From positions 825,834,397 through 825,898,396 of the forward strand of contig NC_081411.1 of NCBI RefSeq assembly GCF_030272615.1: 64,000 nt of DNA, written 5' to 3'. This stretch comes from Cryptomeria japonica (Eukaryota; Streptophyta; Pinopsida; Cupressales; Cupressaceae). The notes under the pieces are model-generated. The model made no database searches and was not told where the DNA came from. It worked only from the letters and a program-made list of their open reading frames with translations. The number at the start of each line of letters is the position of its first letter. Positions within the stretch are counted from its first letter, which is position 1. This document shows, one piece after another, positions 13,001 through 24,226 of the stretch. The position numbers and the translations under genes are program-made.

Positions 13001-14912
13001 GAGATCAACATCCAAGGCTTTGCAAGCTTCAGAATGGGTCCTGATAGATCACCATAATAGGTCTCAAGCAATCGAAAACAAAGGAACAATCAGTAACAAG
13101 AAATTGTTAAGGAAACAGATAGCGATATCTTGTTAGAAAGAAATCCAAATGCGATGCCATCTGAAAGCAAGAAAGATGATCAAGTCTTCAAGTAGAATCC
13201 AACTCCACAGGATCCGGTGAGCTAAAACTGGGACACACAGAAAGGAAAACTGAAACTGCACACAGAAAATAAAACAGAAAGGAAAATGTTTTTTTTGGTT
13301 GATGCAAGATTGTTGTGAACCGAGGATACTCCTACATCAAGATGTCAATCAACATCAATCAAATTCAACAAAATAATTTCCCAACCAAACTCCCATTCAT
13401 AATCCAAGCAATCTTTAGTGAATGATTAACCCACTCAACCACAGGTTCAAATCCTTAAGTAATTTTCATCTTCAGAATTCTCGTACAATTTCTAAAAAAA
13501 ACTTTCCAACAAAAACCCCATCATGAAATCATGAATAATAATCAATGAAACACAATATAACTCATGAATCATCCCAAAGCTTGCACAAGAAGAAAAACAA
13601 ACCTCCACTCAAAAAATCCCAAAAATCTCCAATAAATTATTAAAGCAAGATTATTAAATTAATATCCCCAATTAATAACCCCATAAAAATTACTTTTTGC
13701 TCTTAAAATATCGATTATATAATTACTATCCAACATATAAATAATTAATCCATAAAATAATAAATTAAAATTGAATAATTAATTTCCAACAATAAATATT
13801 TTTCTCCATAATAATAAATTATAAGAATATTTGGTAATAGGAATATATTTGTTATTAAGACATGAGCATAATAAAACATTAAATTAAATAATTATTAACA
13901 TAACACTTAGGCTATAACTTATATCATTAATTTAAACAATGTAAAATGCCACTAACACATAAAAATTCACAACCTCATTAAATAATACCATTTAGGTATC
14001 AAATCAAAGACCAAGAACATAAACACAAAACAATAGAGTAAGAAGATATTGTCTCCACAACAAATCCAATAGGGTGGACTCAAAGTAAGGTAATTATCCC
14101 TGATTTGAGACAATGGCTAAGGCTAGGTACAAATTGGGCCTTAATGTTATCTCCACAATCATCATCGGGAATAAAGACACATTCATACCCGTGATACTAG
14201 GTGTAGTTGATGTATGGTACTTGCATCCTGCATAACACAAAACATCTTGCCAAACATATATATATACATATAAACCAATTCAAATCTAGTAAAAGGAAAT
14301 CGTGACATCACATGGCTCTCGCGAATGAGTAATGCAATATCGTTCCTTTCACCCTAGCTATCAATACATAACACGGTAAAGATTTATTCTAATCATCAAA
14401 TCCATATTCATTAAATAACATCATTAACCATCTAGCATATCCAATAGTATCACCTGCAACATAGGTTACCACATCATAATTCATCATGATAATAACACTA
14501 ATAATAATAACATCATAAAACAATACCATCAGTGCATCCTCAACTATGAATCATTATATTAAAGTTGTTAGGAAATCATAATATCAATAATCAATAATTT
14601 CTAACATGATTAATAAATCCTAAATATTTAATCATCATGGGTAGTTTGTCATGATAATACCATATGTACATATCCCACACACACCAAATAGAGTTTCACA
14701 TGCATACAAAGTCAAGCATATATCCAACCATTAAGTAGGCATGCAAACACAACATCACAATGGTTCCACAACTAGGTACACAGTAGTAAGCACTCATATC
14801 ATGGCAACATTAAACTATTAAACAAAATCCATTACATTACTAAATCATAACCATCACAAAAATACATTAAAGCAAGAAATCAAACACACACATGTCACAT
14901 AGAGCAAAAAGG
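10052..14912. other. AT-rich non-coding stretch without recognisable genes
   Basis: The first ~1.3 kb is probably the minus-strand LTR whose end is at 10051; a TGCCAAGGAACC/TTCCTTGGCAGA pair near 10061 and 11330 may relate to it. The rest (11.4-14.9 kb) is A/T-rich with no domain-bearing ORF. It ends at the AAAGG target site (14908-14912) of the gypsy insertion. Confidence 0.4.
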
Positions 14913-16617
14913 TGTAGCGTCGTAAATTGTACGCACTTGCTAGGGTGGTACAATTTCACACCTAGTTTAGCACCCGCCTTGGCGCATTTTGCATTTTGCA
15001 TTGCATTTCCCCTTTAGCACTTAATTAATTAAATTAATTAGGTCTAAGGTCCTATTTTATCATCTCCCATATCATAAAGTTGGGCCCTTTCATTAAAGTG
15101 TGCCCCTTTCATTTTATTCTTCCAATACATCATTTAATCAAAAACCCTAATTAGGTCCTATTTTGAACTTGGGGGCTTGATTTCGGGGGTCAAAACATCT
15201 CGAAATCACCTGTAACTTTGGGATTCTCTCTAAAATCATCATATCTGACGGCCCTGAAAATTTGGTGAAAAGTTGTCGGGACCATGGCGCCCGTGCAACA
15301 TGGTCCCGGACATTTTTCCCGAAATTTTGGGAGCACGATCCAATCATAAATATAAAGCTTAACCCCAATAAATTGGCGGGATATTCAATCTCTAGGTCAG
15401 CCAAAATACGAATTTACAACCTAGGGTTTCATACATAAAAGCTCTCTTTCCTCATTGGAAAGGATCCGATTTTTGTTTCCAGGAACTTCATATGCAGCGA
15501 AAGAGCAGATCTTTGAAGACTTCAACAACACTCAACATCATTCTATCAAGCATCTATCAAATTCATTCATTCATCCAATTAGGGCTTGGAAGACATTGAA
15601 GAACAATAGGAGATTACCGACTGAAGATTGGCTTGTACTCCTCCCTTGAGGGTTGGGTATGATTTCATATTGTTTTCATGTCCTTACATAAGCTTTGATA
15701 TATCATTTATTCATGCTTTAGATCACATTGCATCTTGATTTAGAGCATTTGCATTATCATTTACAAGCAATTAGGGTTTACTTTCTAGGTTGCTCTAGTT
15801 TGCTTTCTTGCATTTTGGACCTTGCACACACACTAGGTCTGCACACACAATACATTTTTACAAAACAACTTGGCTATTCGTGGAGGTGGAAATCACCAAA
15901 GCGGGGGTTTGACTAAGGCAAAACCCTATATAGCCGCCCCTCCCCCTTTTCAGATATTATTGCAGGTTTCAGGATTCGGACGACGCCGCAGGTTGCAGAT
16001 CCGGGAGAAGCAGACTGAGACCGACCTTCCCACCAAATTTCAGAGAAAAAGACCAGGACAGGGGCGTGGGGCGCCCTGGTCCTGCCAGGACAGGGGCGTT
16101 GGGCACCCTGGTCCCTTCTGGGCGCCCTGGTCCCTACTGGGCGCCCTGGTCCCTGGGACAGGGGCGCTGGGCGCCCTGGTCCGACAACATTTTCAGCATT
16201 TTTGACAGCTTTTTCCAAAGTGCAAAAACAACAGTTTCCGGAGCAGTTTTAGGGGCAGAATCAGGACAGTGGCGCCCGCACCCCTGTCCCGAACATTTTC
16301 AGTCAAATTTTAACTCCGGGTATGCACCTGCATTCTTATTTCATCCTTGTATTTACAGCTTTCCATTGTTTAAGTTCAATTCTGCAATCTTGTTATTAGT
16401 TCATACTTGCACTTTGGGGTTAGGGATTGAACTTGCATCATTTGATCTTCCAATTTCAACAAAGGAATAGAAATCCTAATAGATATCCCGTGGCTCTCTC
16501 TTTCACAAAAAGAAGTAGCCAATTGTGCGATATCTCTAGGCTTTTTCGTATTCCGTAATGTGTGTCAAAAGGTAGGATTAGGGCATGTTAACCTACTCTC
16601 GCTTTTTCCCCTACACA
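14913..16617 (+). repeat. 5' LTR of the young gypsy-type element
   Basis: Starts TGTAGCGTCG and ends CCCCTACACA. It includes a GC-rich palindromic minisatellite near 16053-16182. Apparent ORFs inside are not genes: they are identical in the two LTRs and follow the GC repeat. Confidence 0.95.
16053..16182. repeat. GC-rich minisatellite in the LTR
   Basis: Imperfect tandem copies of GGGCGCCCTGGTCC alternate with GGACAGGGGCG. GGGCGCCC is self-complementary and the whole block can fold. The same block recurs in the 3' LTR at 22097-22226. It is a sharp GC island in an otherwise AT-rich element. Confidence 0.85.
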
Positions 16618-16620
16618 TTT

Positions 16621-16638
16621 TGGTGAACCCGACGTGAA
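16621..16638 (+). other. Primer-binding-site candidate
   Basis: TGGTGAACCCGACGTGAA begins three bases after the 5' LTR end, with the TGG that pairs with a tRNA CCA tail. I cannot assign the tRNA: it is not the common initiator-Met site. Confidence 0.65.
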
Positions 16639-16775
16639 TCTATCATTGCTTCCTCTTGCATTGCATTTGTTAGATCTAGATCTAGATTTAGTGTGTTTTC
16701 ATTTCATTTTCATTAAAAAGAAAAAAAAAAGTGTGTTTCTTTGCATTGTGTGTTTAAATTTTATGCAATTTCAAA

Positions 16776-19700
16776 ATGTTAGATTTTTATTTGCAAGATG
16801 ATCATATTTGTGATGATTATGAGTTAGAAGAAGCTTTAGATGAATTTTTGAAACCTAAATATACCAAACCTTCATTTTACCAAAAACTCATAAACCTTGT
16901 TACTATGCCATTTAGATGTGATGAGAAAGATAAGTCAAATGGTTCCTCTCAAGGGTACATTCCTATCAACTCTTCCACTGAATCTAGTAACATGGTTGTG
17001 TTCAATAATCCCCTCTATGAGGAAATATCTCCTTTTGAATCAAAAGATAAACCTTTTAATAGATATGATCATGCTTTGTGGGATGATGCCCTTGATGCCT
17101 TTGTGTCTCCTAAAAAATGCTCCCTTCATGAGGATCCTTGTGTGCAAGAAGATGACATTATCCCTACATTTCCTAGTGATGGCATTTCCTTTTCCAACAA
17201 AATTCCCACTAGAGATGATGAATTTATGATAAATGCTTACCCTTCTCCTAAAGTTTGTCTTACCCATAAGCATCCCTTAGAGAAAGAAGATGAAATAATA
17301 AGCAATTTCCTTAATTCTCTCTCCCCTAAAGATCATATTGAACATATTTTGAGGAAAGAGGATGAGTTTAACACATCTATTGATGCTCTCCCTTCTAAGG
17401 ATGAGGAATTAATAAGCAATGTTATCTCCTCTCCCGAAATTGACAATATTTTAAACATTCCTTTCAATGACCTCACTATTTGGGATGAACCATTAGAAGA
17501 AGGTATAGATTATTCTCTATCCCTAGCCAAAGGGGATGAAATCAAGATTGGAAACTCCCTTGATAGTTTCTCCCCTTCCTTGAATCTCAATTATTCTCCC
17601 TCTAAAAATAAAGCATCTCCCTCTCCTCAACTTGGTTCTACTCATAAGGAAACCCTAGTTCAAAGCAAGATGGTTAACATTTCTTTCAAAGATCTCCCTC
17701 TCAAAAGTGAGACTTTAGAGAGTAGTGTTGATCCTTCTCCTAGAGAGTTTATTCCCCATGTAGATCCTTCGATGATAGAGGATGATATGACCTTTCCTCT
17801 TCTTACTAGAACATCAATGCTTACCCCTTGTCTCTCTCCTAAAATTGATTTAATCCGTGATAAGATTTTAGTGCAAGAGAAGACTATCAATAATTCTTCC
17901 AACACTTTTGTTCATTCCACTAAACCATCCTCAATCAATTTGATACATGTGAATGAGACACCTAACAAACCTCTCTTCACTGTCCAAGGTGCTTGTCCTT
18001 CTCAAAATTCTCAACCTTTAAATAAGCCTATCTTAGTGGTTCAAGGTGGTTATGCTAATGATTCTTTTTGCACTCCTAAGAAACCTATTATTACTGTGCA
18101 AGGAGGTTATTCTTCTAAGAGCCCTTATGAGTATGCTAAGCAACTGACTAGAGAGAGTTATCATGCGGTTGCTCATACCTATAACACAAGAAACAATAGG
18201 CAACCTAGTCCTCCTCCAGTTATCCCCACTTCACTTCCTCCTTCCCAACCTATTCTTCCTCAAGCGCCTCGTATTTCACAAATGCTTAGTAAGGACTATG
18301 ATCTCATAGAACAACTTAAAGCTACCCCTGCTAAGATATCCCTTTGGGATTTGATCCAAACTTCTTCTGCTCATCATGGAATGTTACAAGATGCCTTGAA
18401 AGATTTGAATGTTCCTCCACCTAATACATCTAGTAATATAGTGTCTTTGGTTAACTCTGTGATGAATCCTAAAGCTCAAATTGTGTTTACCCAAGATGAG
18501 TTGCCTACTAGTGAAATTCAACAACAATATGATCCCTTGATGATTGTGGTTATCATAAATGACACTGCTATAAGACGAACACTGGTAGATAATGGCTCTG
18601 GCCTTAATGTGTGTAGCATTAATCTATTGCATAAGATGAATGTGGATACATCCCTTATTGAGCCTGACTCTCGTCCCATTCGAGGCTTTGATAATGTGGC
18701 TAAGTCTTCATTAGGTATTATCACCTTACCCGTCACAGTGGGACCTGTTACTTTGCCTACTCCTATCCATGTTATGTCAAGAAATCTAACATACAACTTG
18801 TTATTAGGGAGACCTTGGATTCACAGTATGCAAGTTGTCCCCTCTACATTGCATAGACAAGTTAAATTCATTTATAACAATAAGACATATACCTTGATAG
18901 GCGATACTAATCTTCAGGCTTGTTTGCAAACATCTACTTCCAAAGGGAGTTCTTCTAAGCCTTCCTCTTCTAGTAATGACTCTTTGAACAAGATACCTAT
19001 GGATAAATCATCACCCTCTAATAATCAAAATTCTTTGGATGAGCCTAAAGCTCCTGAAGAAGATCCTTCTGGACTTGAGTCTACACATGAAAAGGCTTTT
19101 GATCCTGAGAAGGTTCTCGCGGAAGACGATTGGGGATCTCTTGATTTTAATCCCACCTTTGTAGGTGAATATAGGGTTCCTCCTAGAGATCTTAAAGGTA
19201 AAAAGAAGGAAGAAACTAGAGATCAATCAGTCTTACCTGAATCTATGAGCAATAATTTTGTGGCCGCTTCTCAAACTTCTTCTCCTCACACCTCTAATTA
19301 TGAAGAGTTTGATTCTTTGTCTTATGAAAAACCACCTTCTCTTCTTGAAATGGCTGATCGTTATGGTCGTGGTTTTCGCATTTTTACTAAGCATGGGTAT
19401 CATGGAAATGGTTGTGGCGCTCATGAACAAGGGATAAAAGTTCCTCTAGAGACTAATTTTCACAATTATGCCTTTGGACTCGGCTATAATCCCTGCAAAC
19501 ATACCAAAGTATCTAAAAGACCATCTCTCAATGTGAATGCTATATTTAGTAGTGATGATGATCTCACTTCAACTAAATCATCTTCTACTTCTATCATCTC
19601 TCATTCCCCTCATAAGGAAATCTTGGCGATGAACAAATCTCTTTATGATTCCCCTCAAATTTCTAAATCCACTTATGAATCTTTATCTCCTATTCATCAT

Positions 19701-19880
19701 AAAGTCCTTTCCTCTAGGGATAAGACTCTAATAAATTACACTCATCCCTCTTCTAAGATTTATTGTGACTTTTCTTCTTCAATTTTTATCACTTTATACA
19801 TGTTTTTGATCTCACTTATAGTTGAGCATTTAGCATGTCATATTCAAATACCTCATTCAATCTATCATGTCTTTAAATAA
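16776..19880 (+). CDS. Gag/protease-like polyprotein of the young gypsy-type element (1034 aa)
   Basis: An intact 1034-codon ORF starting at the first in-frame ATG after the primer site and ending TAA at 19878-19880. Residues 1-380 are an acidic, Ser/Pro-rich region of unknown role with recurring S-P-K segments. At about 388-440 there are three tandem copies of a K-P-x-x-x-V-Q-G motif. Residues ~590-710 resemble a plant gypsy retropepsin: LVDNGSGLNV with the presumed catalytic Asp at ~605 (D-N-G in place of D-S/T-G), then LLLGRPWIH at ~674-682 and a P-S-T-L-H block. Residues ~870-890 (G-Y-H-G-N-G-C-G...Q-G) look like a G-patch. No zinc knuckle, RT, RNase H or integrase is present. It probably supplies structural and maturation functions to a non-autonomous element. 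The C-terminal ~35 residues are hydrophobic. Confidence 0.85.
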   Translation: MLDFYLQDDHICDDYELEEALDEFLKPKYTKPSFYQKLINLVTMPFRCDEKDKSNGSSQGYIPINSSTESSNMVVFNNPLYEEISPFESKDKPFNRYDHALWDDALDAFVSPKKCSLHEDPCVQEDDIIPTFPSDGISFSNKIPTRDDEFMINAYPSPKVCLTHKHPLEKEDEIISNFLNSLSPKDHIEHILRKEDEFNTSIDALPSKDEELISNVISSPEIDNILNIPFNDLTIWDEPLEEGIDYSLSLAKGDEIKIGNSLDSFSPSLNLNYSPSKNKASPSPQLGSTHKETLVQSKMVNISFKDLPLKSETLESSVDPSPREFIPHVDPSMIEDDMTFPLLTRTSMLTPCLSPKIDLIRDKILVQEKTINNSSNTFVHSTKPSSINLIHVNETPNKPLFTVQGACPSQNSQPLNKPILVVQGGYANDSFCTPKKPIITVQGGYSSKSPYEYAKQLTRESYHAVAHTYNTRNNRQPSPPPVIPTSLPPSQPILPQAPRISQMLSKDYDLIEQLKATPAKISLWDLIQTSSAHHGMLQDALKDLNVPPPNTSSNIVSLVNSVMNPKAQIVFTQDELPTSEIQQQYDPLMIVVIINDTAIRRTLVDNGSGLNVCSINLLHKMNVDTSLIEPDSRPIRGFDNVAKSSLGIITLPVTVGPVTLPTPIHVMSRNLTYNLLLGRPWIHSMQVVPSTLHRQVKFIYNNKTYTLIGDTNLQACLQTSTSKGSSSKPSSSSNDSLNKIPMDKSSPSNNQNSLDEPKAPEEDPSGLESTHEKAFDPEKVLAEDDWGSLDFNPTFVGEYRVPPRDLKGKKKEETRDQSVLPESMSNNFVAASQTSSPHTSNYEEFDSLSYEKPPSLLEMADRYGRGFRIFTKHGYHGNGCGAHEQGIKVPLETNFHNYAFGLGYNPCKHTKVSKRPSLNVNAIFSSDDDLTSTKSSSTSIISHSPHKEILAMNKSLYDSPQISKSTYESLSPIHHKVLSSRDKTLINYTHPSSKIYCDFSSSIFITLYMFLISLIVEHLACHIQIPHSIYHVFK

Positions 19881-19887
19881 CATTAAT

Positions 19888-20008
19888 GGCTATTATGTTG
19901 CTCATCATTATGTGACATTGGTAGCTCATTTACTGGGGGCTCATTGTCATTCATGATGGTACAATGTCAAGTGCAATCATATTTTTTTTTTGAAGCAACA
20001 TAATAGCC
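19888..20008. repeat. Inverted repeat (hairpin) after the gypsy ORF
   Basis: GGCTATTATGTTGCT at 19888-19902 is repeated as its exact reverse complement at 19994-20008. The ~90-nt loop contains further complementary pieces (CATTGT.../...ACAATG) and a T-run. It starts eight bases after the stop codon. Confidence 0.8.
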
Positions 20009-20941
20009 TAATTTTCTTGTTCCTATGGGGACAAGAGTGATTTCATATATCTCTTCTTTTGCTTATGTCCAAATCTCTCCCTAGAAGATTGTGTAAGTCC
20101 TTCTCATTGAGGCAATGATCTTTCCTTATTTTTATCTAAGGATCCACTTTTTTTCCTATTTCGTGGATGGTGTGAACTTTATTACTTGATGTTATTCCTT
20201 GTAGGCATTTGTTGTTTGTTCAAGGATTCTCTCTTACAAGAGGTGTAAGTCCTTGACTACAACCTCTTTTGCACTTGGTAAAATACATCTATAATGAATT
20301 CACTCTCCCAATTGCGTTAAAAGGAGCGTCATCCTTCATTAAGAATCACTTTCACCTCGCAAAAGAAGGAAGTATTGCATTCTTATTCTCTTCTTTGTCT
20401 TATTCTAGAAGATGTTATATTTGTCTAACTCATGGATCACCAATGTGTGTATTCATGCCTCTTTTTCCTTTCTTTTTCTTCTCTTTGCATTTTGTTTCCA
20501 TGTACATCCTTCATCTTGTGTTAGAGAACTCTCAAATCCTCACACTCTTTGTTGTGTTGAAATTGAGATTTAGTCCTCTTTCTTACCAAATGATTCTCCA
20601 TTAGTTTTTGATCTCATATCAAATCTTCTTGTGAGCATTTGTCATCAATATTCTTTAACAATTCGAAGTGGTAAACATGATACCCTGTTTCAACTCACTA
20701 AAATTAGCAAGCCGAAACAGGGGGGGGCATATAGCTACCCTCGAATTTTCATTACCTTCCTTAGTAAGCATTAGGTGATTTTGTGATCTAACGTGTGTTT
20801 TGTAGGGTGTGGTTCCTAACTGTGTACTGCAGATACCGCTGGGGGCTTCGTTCGACAGACTTATGGATATATCCTTTTTCAAATAATGTTTACTTTTCTG
20901 TACTTTAGCTTGCATATGCACGTAGTGTTCATATGACCGCT
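20009..20941 (+). other. Non-coding 3' internal region of the gypsy-type element
   Basis: About 0.9 kb between the hairpin and the polypurine tract. Pyrimidine-rich, with a repeated GTGTAAGTCCTT motif (about 20091 and 20246). No RT or integrase remnant is readable in any frame. Confidence 0.7.
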
Positions 20942-20956
20942 AAAGTGGGGGCTAAA
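20942..20956 (+). other. Polypurine tract of the young gypsy-type element
   Basis: AAAGTGGGGGCTAAA directly abuts the 3' LTR start TGTAGC. Confidence 0.85.
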
Positions 20957-22661
20957 TGTAGCATCGTAAATTGTACGCACTTGCTAGGGTGGTACAATTT
21001 CACACCTAGTTTAGCACCCGCCTTGGCGCATTTTGCATTTTGCATTGCATTTCCCCTTTAGCACTTAATTAATTAAATTAATTAGGTCTAAGGTCCTATT
21101 TTATCATCTCCCATATCATAAAGTTGGGCCCTTTCATTAAAGTGTGCCCCTTTCATTTTATTCTTCCAATACATCATTTAATCAAAAACCCTAATTAGGT
21201 CCTATTTTGAACTTGGGGGCTTGATTTCGGGGGTCAAAACATCTCGAAATCACCTGTAACTTTGGGATTCTCTCTAAAATCATCATATCTGACGGCCCTG
21301 AAAATTTGGTGAAAAGTTGTCGGGACCATGGCGCCCGTGCAACATGGTCCCGGACATTTTTCCCGAAATTTTGGGAGCACGATCCAATCATAAATATAAA
21401 GCTTAACCCCAATAAATTGGCGGGATATTCAATCTCTAGGTCGGCCAAAATACGAATTTACAACCTAGGGTTTCATACATAAAAGCTCTCTTTCCTCATT
21501 GGAAAGGATCCGATTTTTGTTTCCAGGAACTTCATATGCAGCGAAAGAGCAGATCTTTGAAGACTTCAACAACACTCAACATCATTCTATCAAGCATCTA
21601 TCAAATTCATTCATTCATCCAATTAGGGCTTGGAAGACATTGAAGAACAATAGGAGATTACCGACTGAAGATTGGCTTGTACTCCTCCCTTGAGGGTTGG
21701 GTATGATTTCATATTGTTTTCATGTCCTTACATAAGCTTTGATATATCATTTATTCATGCTTTAGATCACATTGCATCTTGATTTAGAGCATTTGCATTA
21801 TCATTTACAAGCAATTAGGGTTTACTTTCTAGGTTGCTCTAGTTTGCTTTCTTGCATTTTGGACCTTGCACACACACTAGGTCTGCACACACAATACATT
21901 TTTACAAAACAACTTGGCTATTCGTGGAGGTGGAAATCACCAAAGCGGGGGTTTGACTAAGGCAAAACCCTATATAGCCGCCCCTCCCCCTTTTCAGATA
22001 TTATTGCAGGTTTCAGGATTCGGACGACGCCGCAGGTTGCAGATCCGGGAGAAGCAGACTGAGACCGACCTTCCCACCAAATTTCAGAGAAAAAGACCAG
22101 GACAGGGGCGTGGGGCGCCCTGGTCCTGCCAGGACAGGGGCGTTGGGCGCCCTGGTCCCTTCTGGGCGCCCTGGTCCCTACTGGGCGCCCTGGTCCCTGG
22201 GACAGGGGCGCTGGGCGCCCTGGTCCGACAACATTTTCAGCATTTTTGACAGCTTTTTCCAAAGTGCAAAAACAACAGTTTCCGGAGCAGTTTTAGGGGC
22301 AGAATCAGGACAGTGGCACCCGCACCCCTGTCCCGAACATTTTCAGTCAAATTTTAACTCCGGGTATGCACCTGCATTCTTATTTCATCCTTGTATTTAC
22401 AGCTTTCCATTGTTTAAGTTCAATTCTGCAATCTTGTTATTAGTTCATACTTGCACTTTGGGGTTAGGGATTGAACTTGCATCATTTGATCTTCCAATTT
22501 CAACAAAGGAATAGAAATCCTAATAGATATCCCGTGGCTCTCTCTTTCACAAAAAGAAGTAGCCAATTGTGCGATATCTCTAGGCTCTTTCGTATTCCGT
22601 AATGTGTGTCAAAAGGTAGGATTAGGGCATGTTAACCTAGTCTCGCTTTTTCCCCTACACA
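20957..22661 (+). repeat. 3' LTR of the young gypsy-type element
   Basis: 1705 bp, the same length as the 5' LTR and offset by exactly 6044 bp. Begins TGTAGCATCG, ends CCCCTACACA, and is followed by the AAAGG target-site copy. Confidence 0.95.
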
Positions 22662-22666
22662 AAAGG

Positions 22667-24226
22667 AAGCATCAGAAAAGATCAAAGCATCACAAAGAGA
22701 TCCACATTTGAACACCCAAGTGACACATCCTAACCAAAACCATACCAACAATGAGAAAAGTAGGGAAACAAAAGAGATGGGTATTACAAGAAATATGTTG
22801 CTTTCTAGGTATGATTAGAAATGAAGATGCATCACCACACATGACAAAGAGCCCACAATAAGGTTAAAACACTAGTGCCATAGGGTGAGGAGCAACATAA
22901 TAAGGTGAATGGAGTGCTAAGGCACTGCCTCTTCACTAAGAAAAACAACAAGATTGGTTGTAAGAGCTATGAAGGCTTGATCATATTGGTCTTGAATAAA
23001 TTCTTTAAAATATTTAAAATTTCCAAGATAATGAGAATAACTATGATGAAAGAGAAAATACACATCACCATATTTATTCTTATAATTATTGATAAGTCTT
23101 ATGAAAGGAAATGTAACATTCTTATCATACTTCAATCTCCAAAAGATTCTTGTGGCTAATTTTCTTGATTCTCAACACGGGCAGGTCTTATCTCTTGAGA
23201 TGTAGGACAATATGTGCTAGTAGAAGGAGAATGGATATTTACTATTATTTTGAGTGTTCCATCACCAATGAGTCCTTGCATTCCATTTTGAAAATCAGGA
23301 CATTCATTTGCATGATGATCATTAGTTTGATGATGCGTGTGCATAGAAGCACCTTTAGATGGATAACAAAGTTTATGTTTTGCAAAACACTCATTAATAT
23401 TTTGAACTTTAAGGAGATCATCCATAGGTGAGTGATGAGGATGTCCTAGCCCTTTTGTACTACCTTACGAGGGAGGGTTTATAGGGACTTTGATTCCTTA
23501 TTCATGTTTTCCAAATCCTTGTCCATTATAACCTTTTTTTGAGGTTACATTATAACCAATCCTATAAGAATTTTTCAATTGTGAAGAAGAAGGAGCATTA
23601 CCATGAATTTCTTTCAAATTTGTAGTGTAAGGACACATAGAGGAGTCAAAGGGACGAGTAGATGAGAAAGGAATGTCCTTTTTAGGGAATTTGTTCTTTC
23701 TATCATCATTCATGTCCTCTTTGATAGGTTGGAAAGTAGGATCCTTATCTTCTAAACCTTAATCTTTGTTTAATGTTATGTGAGGAGATAGGTCATGAAT
23801 AAAAATGCATAACATCATCTTCCCTACAAATATGTTGATGGTTAAGATATGATCTTAGAGAATAAGGAGGATCTAACGAGATAGATAAACCCACATTTCA
23901 AATGATCTTGCCCCTCTTGCACTAGAGTATTCACATGGGAAGAAGATGGTGTCATGTTGCTCTTTAATGCTTGCTCTCAATTAGAGAGATCATTTATAGG
24001 ATTATTGACTCTTTCTTCATTCATATTATATACCCTAGGAGAGGTACGAGTGTTAGCTTTTTCAATGTCATTTCTAGGATTATCATTATCTATAGAAGCT
24101 TTTATGCGATCTATGTATGTAATGCACAATTTGTTAAAAATATCATAATAAGACAACATACAAAATAGATAAAAGCTCTAAGAGATGATTTGCAAGTGGG
24201 AAATATCTTTGAAATTCTAAAGATGT
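22667..24226 (-). pseudogene. Decayed gypsy gag-proximal fragment, antisense
   Basis: On the minus strand three short open stretches line up. The first (24159-23977) starts L-S-Y-Y-D-I-F-N-K-L-C. The second (23713-23498) ends in a G-patch-like K-K-G-Y-N-G-Q-G-F-G-K-H-E run that continues past a stop with G-I-K-V-P. The third (23425-23156) carries H-H-Q-T-N-D-H-H-A-N-E-C, resembling the His/Cys motif of plant gypsy gag C-termini. Stops and frame changes separate them. The G-patch resembles that of the young element at 14.9-22.7 kb, so the two are probably related lineages. No LTR ends were found. The young element inserted beside or into this remnant. Confidence 0.6.

Larger units (their letters stand above)
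14913..22661 (+). mobile_element. Complete non-autonomous gypsy-type LTR retrotransposon
   Basis: A 7749-bp element with two 1705-bp LTRs (14913-16617 and 20957-22661), both TG...CA. It is flanked by a perfect 5-bp duplication AAAGG (14908-14912 and 22662-22666). A primer-binding-site candidate follows the 5' LTR and a polypurine tract precedes the 3' LTR. The 4339-bp interior holds one intact ORF (16776-19880) with a retropepsin-like and a G-patch-like segment but no RT, RNase H or integrase, so movement would need enzymes supplied by another element. Aligning the LTRs by eye gives no indel and about six substitutions (near 14919, 15399, 16105, 16274, 16543 and 16596), i.e. a recent insertion. 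The protease type fits the Tat/Ogre-Athila side of Ty3/gypsy. Confidence 0.93.

Noticed and set aside
15913-16470. ORFs of 101-134 aa in both LTRs (also 21957-22514)
   Set aside because: They lie in the LTR minisatellite, overlap on both strands and have no domains; open because of high GC.
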